Shown here in pieces: positions 1 to 8,804 of a stretch of 64,000 nucleotides of DNA. How positions within the stretch are numbered: position 1 is the stretch's first letter; each line of letters starts with the position of its first letter. Where the stretch lies: positions 3,348,001 through 3,412,000 of the forward strand of contig OZ252146.1 of the NCBI GenBank assembly GCA_965248735.1, in the 5' to 3' direction. Below the pieces are notes generated by a model that worked only from the letters and a program-made list of their open reading frames with translations, searched no databases and was not told where the DNA came from. Position numbers and translations under genes: made by a program. The DNA comes from Aldehydirespirator sp965248735. Lineage in GTDB: Bacteria; Actinomycetota; Acidimicrobiia; Acidimicrobiales; Aldehydirespiratoraceae.

Positions 1-77
1 CCATCTTCAGCCTCCTTGAGGTAGATCGCCAGCAACACTCAAAACATCCTAAACATCCATATTCCTTCCAAGATGAG

Positions 78-91
78 CGAACGTATGTTCG
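78..91 (+). promoter_or_regulatory. LexA-binding SOS box
   Basis: The 14-base palindrome CGAACGTATGTTCG fits the actinobacterial LexA operator CGAAC-N4-GTTCG with perfect arms. It lies 20 bases before the ATG of the error-prone polymerase, where a repressor would block transcription. DnaE2 genes are classical SOS targets in actinobacteria, so LexA control is the straightforward reading. Confidence 0.9.
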
Positions 92-110
92 TGTCCGCTA
101 GGTTCGGGGT

Positions 111-3100
111 ATGGGGTTCGACAACCCGATCATCCCCTGGCGGGAGCTGGAGCGCCGCCTGTCGGACCGGGCCAGCGCGCTGCCGCAGCCGACCGGATCA
201 ACCCGGCCAGGCGCCTCCTGTGCCGGCGCGCCCTCCGACAGAACCGGCGTGGTCCGGAGTATCCCCAGCGGCCAAGTCGAAAGGGTCTCCGGGTTGCCCC
301 GGGTGCCGTACGCGGAGCTGCACGCACACTCGCGGTTCAGCTTCATGGACGGCTCGTCGAACCCCGATGAGCTGGTGGCCGAGGCCATCCGGCTAGGGCT
401 CGACGCTCTGGCGATCACCGACCGGGACGGCTTCTACGGGGTGGTGCGGTTCGCCGAGGCCGCTCAGGAGGCTGGCCTGCCCACAGTGTTCGGTGCTGAG
501 CTCACTCTCGACCTGCCCGGCTCGTCTCGCCGGTCCGGCCCCATCCCTCCGTCCGACAGGCGCGAGCAGAGCCGGTCGGTGGTGGTGCTGGCCCGCGACG
601 CGGCCGGGTACGCGGCGCTGGGGACGCTGATCAGCCGGGCCCACATGGCTGGGCGCAAGGGCCAGCCCCGGCTGTCGACCGAGGCGTTCCTGGAGGCTGC
701 GGCCGCTCACCGAGACCGGTGGGCGATCCTCACCGGCGCGCACGGCGGCGCGGTGCCCTCGGCGCTGGTCGAGCACGGACCGAGGGCCGCGGCCCGCGAG
801 CTGGACCAGCTGATCGGCGCGGCCGGCGCCGGCAACGTGTTCGTGGAGCTGTGGAACCATGGCGACCCACTGGACGGCCATCGCAACGATGCTCTGGCCG
901 AGCTCGGGGTGCGCCGGGGGGTGCAGCCGGTGTGCGCCAATGCGGTGCGCTACGCCGCGCCCGCCGACCGGCGCCTGGCCGACGCCCTGGCCGCGGTGGG
1001 CGCACGGCGCGGCCTCAACGACCACGACGGCTGGCTGCCCGCCTGGGGCGGGGCCCACCTGCGCTCCGGCGCCGAGCAGGCCCGCCGCTTCGCCCGATAC
1101 CCCGGCGCGACCGACGCCGCAGCCCGGCTCGGGCGGGAGTGCGCGTTCAGCCTGTCGCTGGTGGCTCCGGAACTGCCGCCCTATCCGTGCCCCGACGGCC
1201 TCGATGAGGCTGCCTACCTGCGCCGTCTCACCACCGAGGGAGCCCTGGCCCGTTACGGCCCCCCGGAGGCTGAGCGGGTGCCGGGCGCCTGGCGCCAGAT
1301 CAGCCACGAGCTGGACATGATCGAGCAGCTCGGGTTTCCGGGCTACTTCCTGGTGGTGTGGGACATCACATCGTTCTGCCGCAGCCGCGACATCTACTGC
1401 CAGGGCCGGGGGTCGGCCGCCAACTCGGCGGTGTGCTACGTGCTGGGCATCACCAATGTGGACTCCGTCGCGCTGGGGCTGCTGTTCGAGCGGTTCCTGT
1501 CGCCCGAGCGCGACGGCCCGCCCGACGTCGACATCGATATCGAGAGCGACCGGCGCGAGGAGGTGATCCAGTACGTGTACGGGCGCTACGGCCGGGACCG
1601 CACCGCCCAGGTGGCCAACGTGATCGCCTACCGGGGCCGCTCGGCGGTGCGGGACATGGCCAAGGCGCTGGGCCACTCGCCTGCCCGCCAGGACGCCTGG
1701 GCCAAGTCGCTGGACCGCTACGGCGGCCTGGGCGCGCTGGCCGACAACTCCAACACCACGGCCCACGGCGCCGGCAGCCGCCGCGCCGACCTGCGCTCAG
1801 GCGCCAGAGGCCATGGGCGGACGGCCCCGCCTGGCGATGACGCCGACAGCATCCCCGCCGATGTGCTGGGCCTGGCGGCCGAGGCTGAGGGCGGGCCCCG
1901 GCATCTGGGCATCCACTCGGGCGGGATGGTGATCTGTGACCGGCCCATCGCCGAGGTGTGCCCGGTGGAGTGGGCGTCGATGGCCGACCGGTCGGTGCTG
2001 CAGTGGGACAAGGACGACTGCGCGGCGGCGGGCCTGGTGAAGTTCGACCTGCTGGGGCTGGGGATGCTCTCCGCGCTGCACTACGCGGTGGACCTGGTGG
2101 CCCTGGCCCACTCAGAGCGCATCGATCTGGCCGCCCTGCCCCAGGATCCGGCCGTGTACGACATGCTGTGCGAGGCCGACTCGGTGGGCGTGTTCCAGGT
2201 GGAGTCGAGGGCGCAGATGGCCACCCTGCCCCGGTTGCGGCCCCGCTGCTTCTACGACCTGGTGGTGGAGGTGGCGCTGATCCGGCCCGGCCCGATCCAG
2301 GGCGGCTCGGTGCATCCCTACATCCGGCGCCGCAACGGCACCGAGCCGGTCACCTACCTGCATCCGCGGCTGGAACGCTCGCTGGCCAAGACGCTGGGGG
2401 TGCCGCTGTTCCAGGAGCAGCTCATGCAGATGGCCATCGACGCGGCCGGGTTCACCCCGGCGGAGTCCGACGAGCTGCGCCGGGCTATGGGGGCCAAACG
2501 GTCGGTGGAGCGCATGCAGCGACTGCGGGGCCGGTTCTTCGCGGGGATGGCCGAGCGGGGCATCGGCGCAGAGGTGGGCGAGCAGATATGGCACAAGATG
2601 GTGGCCTTCGCCAACTACGGGTTCCCCGAGAGCCACTCGGTGTCGTTCGCCTATCTGGTGTACGCCTCGGCGTGGATCAAGCTGCACTATCCGGCTGCGT
2701 TCTGCGCGGCGCTGCTGAACGCCCAGCCGATGGGCTTCTACTCGCCGCACTCGCTGTGCCAGGACGCCCGCCGCCACGGTGTGGTGGTGCACGGCCCCGA
2801 TGTCAACCTGTCGGCCGATGCGGCTGTGATGGAGCCGTGCGAGACCTCGACGGGAGGGGCCGCGGTGCGCCTGGGCCTGTCGTCGGTGCGGGGGGTGGGC
2901 CCGGAGCTGGCCGCAGCCATAGCCACCGAGGCCCCGTACGAGTCGATGGAGCACCTGGTGCGGGCCATGTCGGAGCGCCGGATCGCGGCCGAGCGGGCTG
3001 GGGCCACCGGACAGGCCACAAACGGCCAGCAGCCGGCACCAGCCGGGCAGGCCCAGATAGCCGGACAGTCCATGAACGGCCGGCTGTCGGCAACGGCCGA

Positions 3101-3752
3101 GCAACCGACCAGCCAGCAGCGGCCAACCGCTCGGCGGCGCACGGGACGAGGTCGCAAGCAGGCGGGACGGCTGCCGCCATTGGATCTGCCGGCGCTGGAG
3201 GCGCTGGCCGCGGCCGGGGCGTTCGACTCGCTGGGCCTAGACCGGCGCGAGGCCCTGTGGACGGCCGGTGCGGTGGCCCAGTCGGGCGCCAACCGCCTGC
3301 CCGGCGCGGTGACGGGAACGACGGTGCCGCAGCTACGGCCCATGTCGGCCCAGGAGCAGTCCGCGGCCGACCTGTGGGCCACCGGCGTGTCCGCCGACGG
3401 GCACCCGACCCGCTTCCACCGGGCCGAGTTGGCCGCCGCGGGGGTGGTGCCCGCGAAGGACTTGCTGAGCCGTCCGCCGGGCCGCATCCTAGTGGCGGGC
3501 ACGGTGACGCACCGCCAGCGCCCGGCCACCGCCGGCGGCACGATGTTCATAAACCTCGAGGACGAGACCGGCCTGATAAACGTGATCGTGTCGAGGGGCT
3601 GCCAGGCCCGGTTCCGCAGTACAGCCCTGATGTCGCGGGCGCTGATGGTGCGGGGCCGCCTAGAGAGCCACGAGGGCACCGCCAACGTCATAGCCGAGCA
3701 CCTGGCCCCGCTGACCCTGCCCGCAACCCTCCCCAGCCGCGACTTCCGCTAG
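111..3752 (+). CDS. dnaE2: Error-prone DNA polymerase III alpha subunit DnaE2
   Basis: C-family polymerase for mutagenic translesion synthesis after DNA damage, normally acting with ImuA'/ImuB (not in this window). An N-terminal PHP domain begins near residue 65 (YAELHAHSRFSF). The palm carries the catalytic aspartates in PDVDID (D472, D474) and VKFDLLGL (D646), and a C-terminal OB-type domain starts near 1115 (RILVAGTVTHRQ). The start is supported by the family-typical N-terminus MGFDNPIIPWRELERRL and by the SOS box just upstream. At 1213 residues it is longer than the usual 1050-1100. Much of the excess is a Q/A/T/R-rich, low-complexity insert at about residues 960-1022, before the OB domain. 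Family assignment is secure; the role of the insert is unknown. Confidence 0.97.
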   Translation: MGFDNPIIPWRELERRLSDRASALPQPTGSTRPGASCAGAPSDRTGVVRSIPSGQVERVSGLPRVPYAELHAHSRFSFMDGSSNPDELVAEAIRLGLDALAITDRDGFYGVVRFAEAAQEAGLPTVFGAELTLDLPGSSRRSGPIPPSDRREQSRSVVVLARDAAGYAALGTLISRAHMAGRKGQPRLSTEAFLEAAAAHRDRWAILTGAHGGAVPSALVEHGPRAAARELDQLIGAAGAGNVFVELWNHGDPLDGHRNDALAELGVRRGVQPVCANAVRYAAPADRRLADALAAVGARRGLNDHDGWLPAWGGAHLRSGAEQARRFARYPGATDAAARLGRECAFSLSLVAPELPPYPCPDGLDEAAYLRRLTTEGALARYGPPEAERVPGAWRQISHELDMIEQLGFPGYFLVVWDITSFCRSRDIYCQGRGSAANSAVCYVLGITNVDSVALGLLFERFLSPERDGPPDVDIDIESDRREEVIQYVYGRYGRDRTAQVANVIAYRGRSAVRDMAKALGHSPARQDAWAKSLDRYGGLGALADNSNTTAHGAGSRRADLRSGARGHGRTAPPGDDADSIPADVLGLAAEAEGGPRHLGIHSGGMVICDRPIAEVCPVEWASMADRSVLQWDKDDCAAAGLVKFDLLGLGMLSALHYAVDLVALAHSERIDLAALPQDPAVYDMLCEADSVGVFQVESRAQMATLPRLRPRCFYDLVVEVALIRPGPIQGGSVHPYIRRRNGTEPVTYLHPRLERSLAKTLGVPLFQEQLMQMAIDAAGFTPAESDELRRAMGAKRSVERMQRLRGRFFAGMAERGIGAEVGEQIWHKMVAFANYGFPESHSVSFAYLVYASAWIKLHYPAAFCAALLNAQPMGFYSPHSLCQDARRHGVVVHGPDVNLSADAAVMEPCETSTGGAAVRLGLSSVRGVGPELAAAIATEAPYESMEHLVRAMSERRIAAERAGATGQATNGQQPAPAGQAQIAGQSMNGRLSATAEQPTSQQRPTARRRTGRGRKQAGRLPPLDLPALEALAAAGAFDSLGLDRREALWTAGAVAQSGANRLPGAVTGTTVPQLRPMSAQEQSAADLWATGVSADGHPTRFHRAELAAAGVVPAKDLLSRPPGRILVAGTVTHRQRPATAGGTMFINLEDETGLINVIVSRGCQARFRSTALMSRALMVRGRLESHEGTANVIAEHLAPLTLPATLPSRDFR

Positions 3753-3769
3753 GGGGAGCGGAGTCCCGG

Positions 3770-4453
3770 TCAGCCGGTGAAGTCGATCTCCTTGTGGGAG
3801 CCGTCGCACAGGGGCTTGGCAGCCGAGTGGCCGCAGCGGCACAGCGTCACCCGGTTGCGGGTCTCGAAGGGCTCGCCGTCGGAACGCTCCACCGGGATGC
3901 CCCCGGTCAGCCACAGCGGCCCGTCGGGGATCACTGCGATCTCCACCGGCAGCGCCGGCTCGACGGTGGCTCCGTCCACCGCATAGGTGAGCGCGCCCGA
4001 CGGGCACCGCTCAACCATGGCCATCACCTGGCCCCGAACGACCGTGTCGCCGGTCTCGGAGGCCATCTTCCAGATGTTGGACACCCGGTTGCCGCAGAAC
4101 CCCGCATGCACGCAGATGGCCCGGTCATCGGTCACTTCGATGCCGACCCCGCCCAGGCTGGCGCAACGCTGCTCGAAGGTGTCGGTGGGCGCAGCCTCGG
4201 TGCCATCGAAGCCCCGATCGGCGTGGGATCCGTCGCAGTAGGGCTTGCGCGACGACTCGCCGCAGCGGCACAGCGCATAGGCCGGTCCCCGGTCGCTCAC
4301 CTCCTCGGCCCGCCACGCCAGCGGCTCGCCGTGCTCGGACATGATCGGCCGCCTCACCCGCAACGGCACCGACCCCGACACCACATAAGGCCCATTGGGC
4401 CGCACCCTCACACCCAGACCCTGCTCAGACGACGGCAACCTGTTGTCGGACAT
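3770..4453 (-). CDS. Double CDGSH iron-sulfur protein with central divergent ferredoxin-like domain
   Basis: About 227 residues. Two CDGSH [2Fe-2S] motifs are present, CRCGESSRKPYCDGSH in the first half and CRCGHSAAKPLCDGSH near the C-terminus, each giving the three-Cys/one-His ligand set. Between them is a divergent mono-cluster ferredoxin segment (CVHAGFCGNRV ... VERCPSGAL). This arrangement is known in bacterial proteins annotated as CDGSH-containing or (4Fe-4S)-binding proteins; the reaction is not known, and electron transfer or cluster sensing is inferred. I start at the ATG at 4453 (MSDNRLPSSEQG) because the upstream in-frame extension is low-quality sequence. It converges on dnaE2 with an 17-base gap. 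Confidence 0.85.
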   Translation of the reverse strand: MSDNRLPSSEQGLGVRVRPNGPYVVSGSVPLRVRRPIMSEHGEPLAWRAEEVSDRGPAYALCRCGESSRKPYCDGSHADRGFDGTEAAPTDTFEQRCASLGGVGIEVTDDRAICVHAGFCGNRVSNIWKMASETGDTVVRGQVMAMVERCPSGALTYAVDGATVEPALPVEIAVIPDGPLWLTGGIPVERSDGEPFETRNRVTLCRCGHSAAKPLCDGSHKEIDFTG

Positions 4454-4542
4454 AGCTGCGAGTGTAGGTCTGCGGCGGCAATGCGGATTCATCGAAGTAC
4501 GCGTCGGAGACAACCAGGCGCACACCCGGAGCCCAGCACGAA

Positions 4543-5184
4543 GTGCCTAGCGCTGCTGCCCACTCGCCACCTGTGCGAACCCCGTATTTGACGTCGCTGT
4601 GGGTGAGACGTGCTGCTGCGAGCGCCGACGGGTCTACACTCGCCCCACCTCCCAGCGGCGTCGCCCAGCGGCTGCCCTGTGCGAGGCTCGAGCCAGCGGC
4701 TGCGCCCGCCGGCCCGGCTCCTACCTGTCACACGAACAGTGGAAGGAGCCGCCGCGCCCATGGCGAAGACCACGAGACCCGTCGATCGACGTCGGACGAC
4801 GACCCCGCGCCGGCAGCGGACGCCGGCTGCTGGTTCCTCGTCCCAGAATCGGAGATTCGACGCCTGGGCGGACACCGCCGCGGAAGTCCGTTCTCCGCCA
4901 AGCCAGGTCGTCGCCCGGTCGTGCTCTCAGAGTCGGTCACGGACACCGACGCAGTCCTGTTCCCTCGATCGACCCAGCCGGGCTATCGGCGCGGGGCGAG
5001 AGAGTTCCACAGGAGGCACGATCACAGCAGAACGAACGAGCGGTGCAGGCTCACGCAGGACGGATGGGTGATCCTCGACATGGCGGTCACAGTTGTTCGA
5101 CAGCACCTCAATGCATCCACCTTCTCAAGGGAGCCCGAGGACACCGGGCTCTTGGAGGCGATCGATCGGCAAGTGCCAGGATGA
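4543..5184 (+). CDS. Hypothetical protein, possible toxin-like fold; start uncertain
   Basis: Not recognised with confidence. The reading frame has protein-like composition only from about 4790 to the stop (GCWFLVPESEIRRLG ... RPVVLSESVTDTDAVLFPRS ... DGWVILDMAVTVV). Its beginning, up to about 4790, looks non-coding, so the true start probably lies well inside, or the 5' end is damaged. An ATG at 4760 has a fine ribosome site (AGGAG at 4744-4748) but opens a different, Arg/Thr/Ser-rich frame; a frameshift joining the two is possible. The RPVVLS strand and late DGWVIL segment recall PemK/MazF-like small-barrel proteins, but this is a weak impression. The next gene starts 113 bases downstream on the same strand. 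I see nothing in 4454-4542. Confidence 0.35.
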   Translation: MPSAAAHSPPVRTPYLTSLWVRRAAASADGSTLAPPPSGVAQRLPCARLEPAAAPAGPAPTCHTNSGRSRRAHGEDHETRRSTSDDDPAPAADAGCWFLVPESEIRRLGGHRRGSPFSAKPGRRPVVLSESVTDTDAVLFPRSTQPGYRRGAREFHRRHDHSRTNERCRLTQDGWVILDMAVTVVRQHLNASTFSREPEDTGLLEAIDRQVPG

Positions 5185-5260
5185 CTTCGCAGGCGTCGCG
5201 CCAGCGCAGCGGGCGAAGGACATGTAGTACGGCGCAAGATCACCGCGGCGTAACAGCTAC

Positions 5261-5290
5261 TTGAAGCTATCACCAGTAATCTGATATGAT
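5261..5290 (+). promoter_or_regulatory. Sigma70-type promoter for a leaderless transcript
   Basis: A -35 hexamer TTGAAG (5261-5266), an 18-base spacer and an extended -10 (TGA then TATGAT, 5285-5290) form a near-consensus promoter. The predicted transcription start falls at about 5297-5298, on the GTG at 5298, so the following gene would be translated from a leaderless mRNA. Confidence 0.6.
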
Positions 5291-5297
5291 ATTGTGT

Positions 5298-6293
5298 GTG
5301 AGTCTCCAGTCCGTCGATCAGGTCGCCCTCGATCTCGTCGCCGCCACGGCACGCGCCTCCGGCGCCGCGCCCATCCGCAAGGGCGACATCTGCCGGGTCG
5401 AAGCCATGCCGGGCTGGGAGACAGAGCCGCGAATAGCGGTCGTTGTGCTCACCCACAGCGGCCCGGTCGATTACGCCGAGATCCTGCTCGCTCACCCGTG
5501 CGTGGAGATGGCCGGACCCAACGACGCCATCCTCGATCCGGATGACACCGGATTGCCGCATCAACTCGTGGTTCAGCCGTTCGTTCGCGGCTCGGTGTGG
5601 CAGATGCAGCTGACCCAGCTGCTCAGCCGGGTGCCGCAACATCTCATGAAGGCAATCGGGCAGCTCTACCGGCCGGAGGGGCCCCCGCCGGCGGTGCAAA
5701 CTGGATCTCCGAACCCGGACTCGTCCGATGCCCGGCGACGCTTCAAGGATTCCGAGCGTGAGTCGCTGCAAGCTCTCTACGGCGACCTTGTCGACGCGAT
5801 GCTCGACGACGGCGCTCCGTGGCAGCTCGATCCCGACCTCGCTTCACCGAGCATGGTCCTGAGATCCGACAACTCCGAGCTCGTCGTCACCGAACTCGCC
5901 CACATGCTGAGAACACGCCCGGTAGCCGCCACCGCGGAGTACCTGCGGCTGATGGAGGAGTCCGACACCCTCGACGTCGCAGCCTGGCGCGAGGCGACCC
6001 GCGACCACGACCTGGCGTCAGAGATGGTCCGCCGCCTGGCGTCTCTCATGGAGTCGGCCCCGCACGTATACGGCGCATTCACCCCCGACGGCCCCGCCGA
6101 AGCCCCACCGCTCAGAATGCCGCCCCGGATTCCCGGCTCCAGAGACCTCACGCTGTACGCCGAGCGACGGCTGATCACCGCGCCCTTCCTGTGGGTAGAC
6201 AGCGACCAGCTGCTCACGCAAGCAGACGAGGCGCAAGACGACCAGTGTTTCGAGGTATTCGTGCTCGCCAAGAGCGTCGAGCTCGCCCGCTGA
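5298..6293 (+). CDS. Hypothetical protein
   Basis: About 331 residues, not recognised. I choose the GTG at 5298 because the -10 element overlaps the upstream in-frame ATG at 5286, which could not then be transcribed. The N-terminal 110 residues (IRKGDICRVEAMPGWE ... RIAVVVLTHSGPVDYAEILL ... HQLVVQPFVRGSVWQMQL) alternate beta strands in a way reminiscent of a PemK/MazF-type barrel. The C-terminal half is charged and helical with no identifiable motif. There is no signal peptide or membrane segment. It lies in accessory DNA between another unknown gene and a gene remnant. Confidence 0.75.
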   Translation: MSLQSVDQVALDLVAATARASGAAPIRKGDICRVEAMPGWETEPRIAVVVLTHSGPVDYAEILLAHPCVEMAGPNDAILDPDDTGLPHQLVVQPFVRGSVWQMQLTQLLSRVPQHLMKAIGQLYRPEGPPPAVQTGSPNPDSSDARRRFKDSERESLQALYGDLVDAMLDDGAPWQLDPDLASPSMVLRSDNSELVVTELAHMLRTRPVAATAEYLRLMEESDTLDVAAWREATRDHDLASEMVRRLASLMESAPHVYGAFTPDGPAEAPPLRMPPRIPGSRDLTLYAERRLITAPFLWVDSDQLLTQADEAQDDQCFEVFVLAKSVELAR

Positions 6294-6373
6294 ACTCGGC
6301 GCAGCGCACTCTCCGCCATGGCCATCACCTGGCCCGCTCCACCGTGTCGCCGGTCGGGGACGGGCGGAGCGAG

Positions 6374-6499
6374 CTATGCGAGGGCGTGCTCGGCTTGAGG
6401 TCCCGGCAGCGCGTCCATGCTGTCGCGGACATCCACCACCCGCACCCCGGCGACGGTGGTGACATCCCGGATCGCCGACTGGATTGCCTCCCAGCGCGT
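6374..6499 (-). pseudogene. Possible 3' remnant of an unidentified gene
   Basis: On the minus strand a 41-residue tail (TRWEAIQSAIRDVTTVAGVR followed by a VVDVRDSMDALP stretch and a stop) looks protein-like, while its upstream continuation is lost or frameshifted near 6500. It is too short to assign. It sits in a 235-base gap that also holds a 40-base echo of the CDGSH gene at about 6314-6353, suggesting scrambled DNA. Confidence 0.25.
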
Positions 6500-6528
6500 C
6501 GGCGCTCGCCTTGGCGGCCTGAGTCCCG

Positions 6529-6951
6529 GTGCCGATGGCATTGCGGGAAGACCGAGCCGGGACCCGAGTCGCGCTGATGTCCATCCGGCCGGCATTCGCG
6601 GCGGCGATCCTCGACGGATCGAAGCGGGTGGAGTTCCGCAAGAGGCCCCTCGCAGCCGACATCGGCACGGTCGTCATCTACGCGACGAAGCCGGTGGGGG
6701 CGGTTCTGGGCGAGTTCGTCGTGGACGAGCAGGCAGTCGGCAAGCCCGAGGAACTGTGGGTTCACTTCGCGGAGGTGGCGGGTATCGATCGGGACGGGTT
6801 CCTCGACTACTACGACGGTGCCGGCCAAGCCGTGGGCATCGTGATCGGCCGCGTCAAGCGGTACCACCAGCCCCGCCGGCTGGACGAAATCGACGCCAGT
6901 GGTCGGCCGCCCCAGAGCTTCAAGTACCTGCCAACCACTTGCGTACGGTGA
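6529..6951 (+). CDS. ASCH/PUA-like domain protein
   Basis: 140 residues. The core VALMSIRPAFAAAILDGSKR, followed by VEFRK, matches the ASCH-domain start (xLxSIRPxxAxxILxGxKxVEFR), a PUA-like RNA-binding or nuclease fold, and it ends with the QSFKYLP-type tail common in this subgroup. Members are annotated as putative transcriptional regulators or RNA-binding proteins; the target here is unknown. Starts at 6529 and 6535 are equally possible; a start at 6577 would cut into the first strand. The neighbourhood (unknown genes, AAA ATPase, toxin-antitoxin-like pair) suggests an accessory or defence-type locus. Confidence 0.75.
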   Translation: MPMALREDRAGTRVALMSIRPAFAAAILDGSKRVEFRKRPLAADIGTVVIYATKPVGAVLGEFVVDEQAVGKPEELWVHFAEVAGIDRDGFLDYYDGAGQAVGIVIGRVKRYHQPRRLDEIDASGRPPQSFKYLPTTCVR

Positions 6952-7097
6952 CGGCACCAACAGGAAGCGGCCAAGCGCTACGGCCTGTGATCCTCGACAC
7001 GGGCTTCCTGATCCACATCGGCCCCGACATCGGCACGCGACACCAAATCTCGCAAATTAACTAACGATCACAAAACTACTAAAGGCCGCAAAGGGAT

Positions 7098-8309
7098 ATG
7101 GTCGCGGTGCACTCGAGATCTCCAGAGGGGTCCGACTTGGCTGGCCGCAATCCGTTCTGCCCCACCTTCGGAGCATCGCCGCCGGTCATTGCCGGGCGCG
7201 ACGACATCCTGGACGCCATCAGTGACGCGTTCGCGACCGGGCCGACCCACCCGGACTACACCACTTTGTTCCTCGGCGTCCGGGGTGCCGGCAAGACGGT
7301 GATGCTCAACGCTGTCGAGTACTTGGCCCGCGCCCGAGGCTGGCTAGCCGTGTCAGACGACGCCTCGCCTACCGGCCTGCTCGGCCGCCTCGCCCGCGCC
7401 GCGGCCCTGCTGCTCGATGAACTGGAAACGGATCCCGGCAGGCGCATCAGGAGCCTGACCGCCTCCGGATTCGGTGTCGAGTTCGAGCCGGCCACCAGCT
7501 CAGAGAGGGCCGGGTCCGGGGCCGCCGAAGACCTCCGCGGGGTGCTGTCCGCGCTCGGTGACGCGCTCGCCGACAGAGGCACGGGCCTGATCATCACCCT
7601 TGACGAACTGTTGGGCGCCGACATCGACGAGATCCGGCAGTTCGGATCCGTCATGCAGCATGTATGCCGACGTGAGCAGCACCCGATCGCCTTTGTAGGT
7701 GCCGCCTTGCCACAGTTCGAGGATGTGCTGGAATCGGACGACACTGCGACATTCATGCAGAGATGCTCGCGCTACGACATAGACCGGCTCGACCCCGAGG
7801 CGACACGCCTCGCCATCGCGAAGCCCATCGAGGATCGAGGCGCCAGTATCCAGCCCGTAGCCCTCGACAAGGCTGTGGCCGCTACCTCGGGGTACGCGTT
7901 CATGGTCCAGCTCGTCGGGTTCCACAGTTGGGATGCGGCCTCCGAACCCATGTCGGAGATCACGGCGGACAACGCGGCAGTCGGCATCGACAAGGCTCAG
8001 AAGCGCATCGGCAGACTGGTTCTCGCTCCAACGTGGAACGGGCTCTCCGACGTGGACCGCAGATTCCTCTTCGCTATGGCTCAAGACGACGGCGAGTCCA
8101 GCCTCACAGACATCGCAACCCGCCTGGATGTAGACACCAAATACGCGGGTGTGTACAGGCGCCGGCTGATACGTGCCGGGATGATCGTGTCCACCGGCAG
8201 GGGCCGGATCGACTTGTCCCATTACGTCGCCCGCAGTTGGATCCGCAACAAGGCCGCCCAAGACTGGCGCCGCTACAAGGCTGAGACCCAGGACCCTCCC
8301 TCCGGCTGA
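7098..8309 (+). CDS. AAA-family P-loop ATPase
   Basis: 403 residues. Walker A is GVRGAGKT (about residue 60) and Walker B is LIITLDELLG (about 166). The C-terminal 100 residues form a winged-helix-like domain (WNGLSDVDRRFLFAMAQ ... YAGVYRRRLIRAGMI). This is the stand-alone Orc1/Cdc6-like ATPase family common in actinobacteria and some mobile elements; the cellular role is not established. A TTG at 7137 giving LAGRNPFCPTFG is an alternative start, since family members often begin near the RNPF motif. A paralogue's C-terminus occupies the right end of the window (63716-64000), so the two copies bracket the region. Confidence 0.85.
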   Translation: MVAVHSRSPEGSDLAGRNPFCPTFGASPPVIAGRDDILDAISDAFATGPTHPDYTTLFLGVRGAGKTVMLNAVEYLARARGWLAVSDDASPTGLLGRLARAAALLLDELETDPGRRIRSLTASGFGVEFEPATSSERAGSGAAEDLRGVLSALGDALADRGTGLIITLDELLGADIDEIRQFGSVMQHVCRREQHPIAFVGAALPQFEDVLESDDTATFMQRCSRYDIDRLDPEATRLAIAKPIEDRGASIQPVALDKAVAATSGYAFMVQLVGFHSWDAASEPMSEITADNAAVGIDKAQKRIGRLVLAPTWNGLSDVDRRFLFAMAQDDGESSLTDIATRLDVDTKYAGVYRRRLIRAGMIVSTGRGRIDLSHYVARSWIRNKAAQDWRRYKAETQDPPSG

Positions 8310-8342
8310 CCGTCGGAGACCCCTAGCCCCGGCCCCGCCACC

Positions 8343-8717
8343 TCAGGCCGTCCGCCCGAGGGGCTCCAGCAGCTCGATGCGGTTGCCGAACGGATCATCG
8401 ACGTATGCCTGGACGTACGCCGCCAACGGCTCGTCGTCACGGACTGTGACCCCGGCCGCCCTCAGGCGCTCGACAAGGGGCCCCAAGCCCTCCACGACCA
8501 AGGCGGGATGGGCCTTGCGGGCCGGACGGAAGTCGGCGTCCACGCCGAGATGGACCTTGACGTTGGCGTTCTCGAACCAGCAGCCCCCTCGTCGCTCCAA
8601 GTGGGGCGGCTTCGGCACACGCCGCAGGCCCAGCAGGCCCTCGTAGAACTCCTGTGCAGCCGCTCCGCCGCCCTCGGGCATGGCTAACTGAACATGGTCG
8701 ATCGCCACTACGGTCAC
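8343..8717 (-). CDS. VOC-family (glyoxalase/bleomycin-resistance fold) protein
   Basis: 124 residues with one vicinal-oxygen-chelate unit: IDHVQLAMPEGG at the start (metal His), EFYEGLLGLRRV, and YVDDPFGNRIELLEP near the end (metal Glu). Such proteins are metal-dependent lyases, dioxygenases or resistance proteins; this small single-domain type has no substrate that sequence alone can name. It is transcribed toward the AAA ATPase gene and away from the Xre gene. Confidence 0.85.
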   Translation of the reverse strand: MTVVAIDHVQLAMPEGGGAAAQEFYEGLLGLRRVPKPPHLERRGGCWFENANVKVHLGVDADFRPARKAHPALVVEGLGPLVERLRAAGVTVRDDEPLAAYVQAYVDDPFGNRIELLEPLGRTA

Positions 8718-8777
8718 CGTCGGAGCCTACGTGTTGCCTTCTGCACGTGCCGCACCGTCGACGGGACCAACGCTAGT

Positions 8778-8797
8778 GGTATCTGATCAGGTACCAT
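8778..8797 (+). promoter_or_regulatory. Palindromic operator overlapping the -10 of the Xre gene
   Basis: GGTATCTGATCAGGTACC (8778-8795) is an 18-base palindrome with one mismatched pair. It overlaps the likely -10 TACCAT (8792-8797), which lies 7 bases before the GTG start at 8805. A repressor bound here would block the promoter, the usual layout for autoregulation by an Xre-type antitoxin. Confidence 0.55.
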
Positions 8798-8804
8798 TAG
8801 GTCC

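Noticed and set aside
393..3104. Long open frames antisense to dnaE2
   Set aside because: They are by-products of high GC and strong third-position bias on the opposite strand, with no recognisable domains.
4760..5071. Open frame with an excellent ribosome-binding site (MAKTTRPVDRRRTTT...)
   Set aside because: Its composition is Arg/Thr/Ser-rich throughout and the neighbouring frame reads like a real protein in the same stretch; kept only as a possible frameshifted start.
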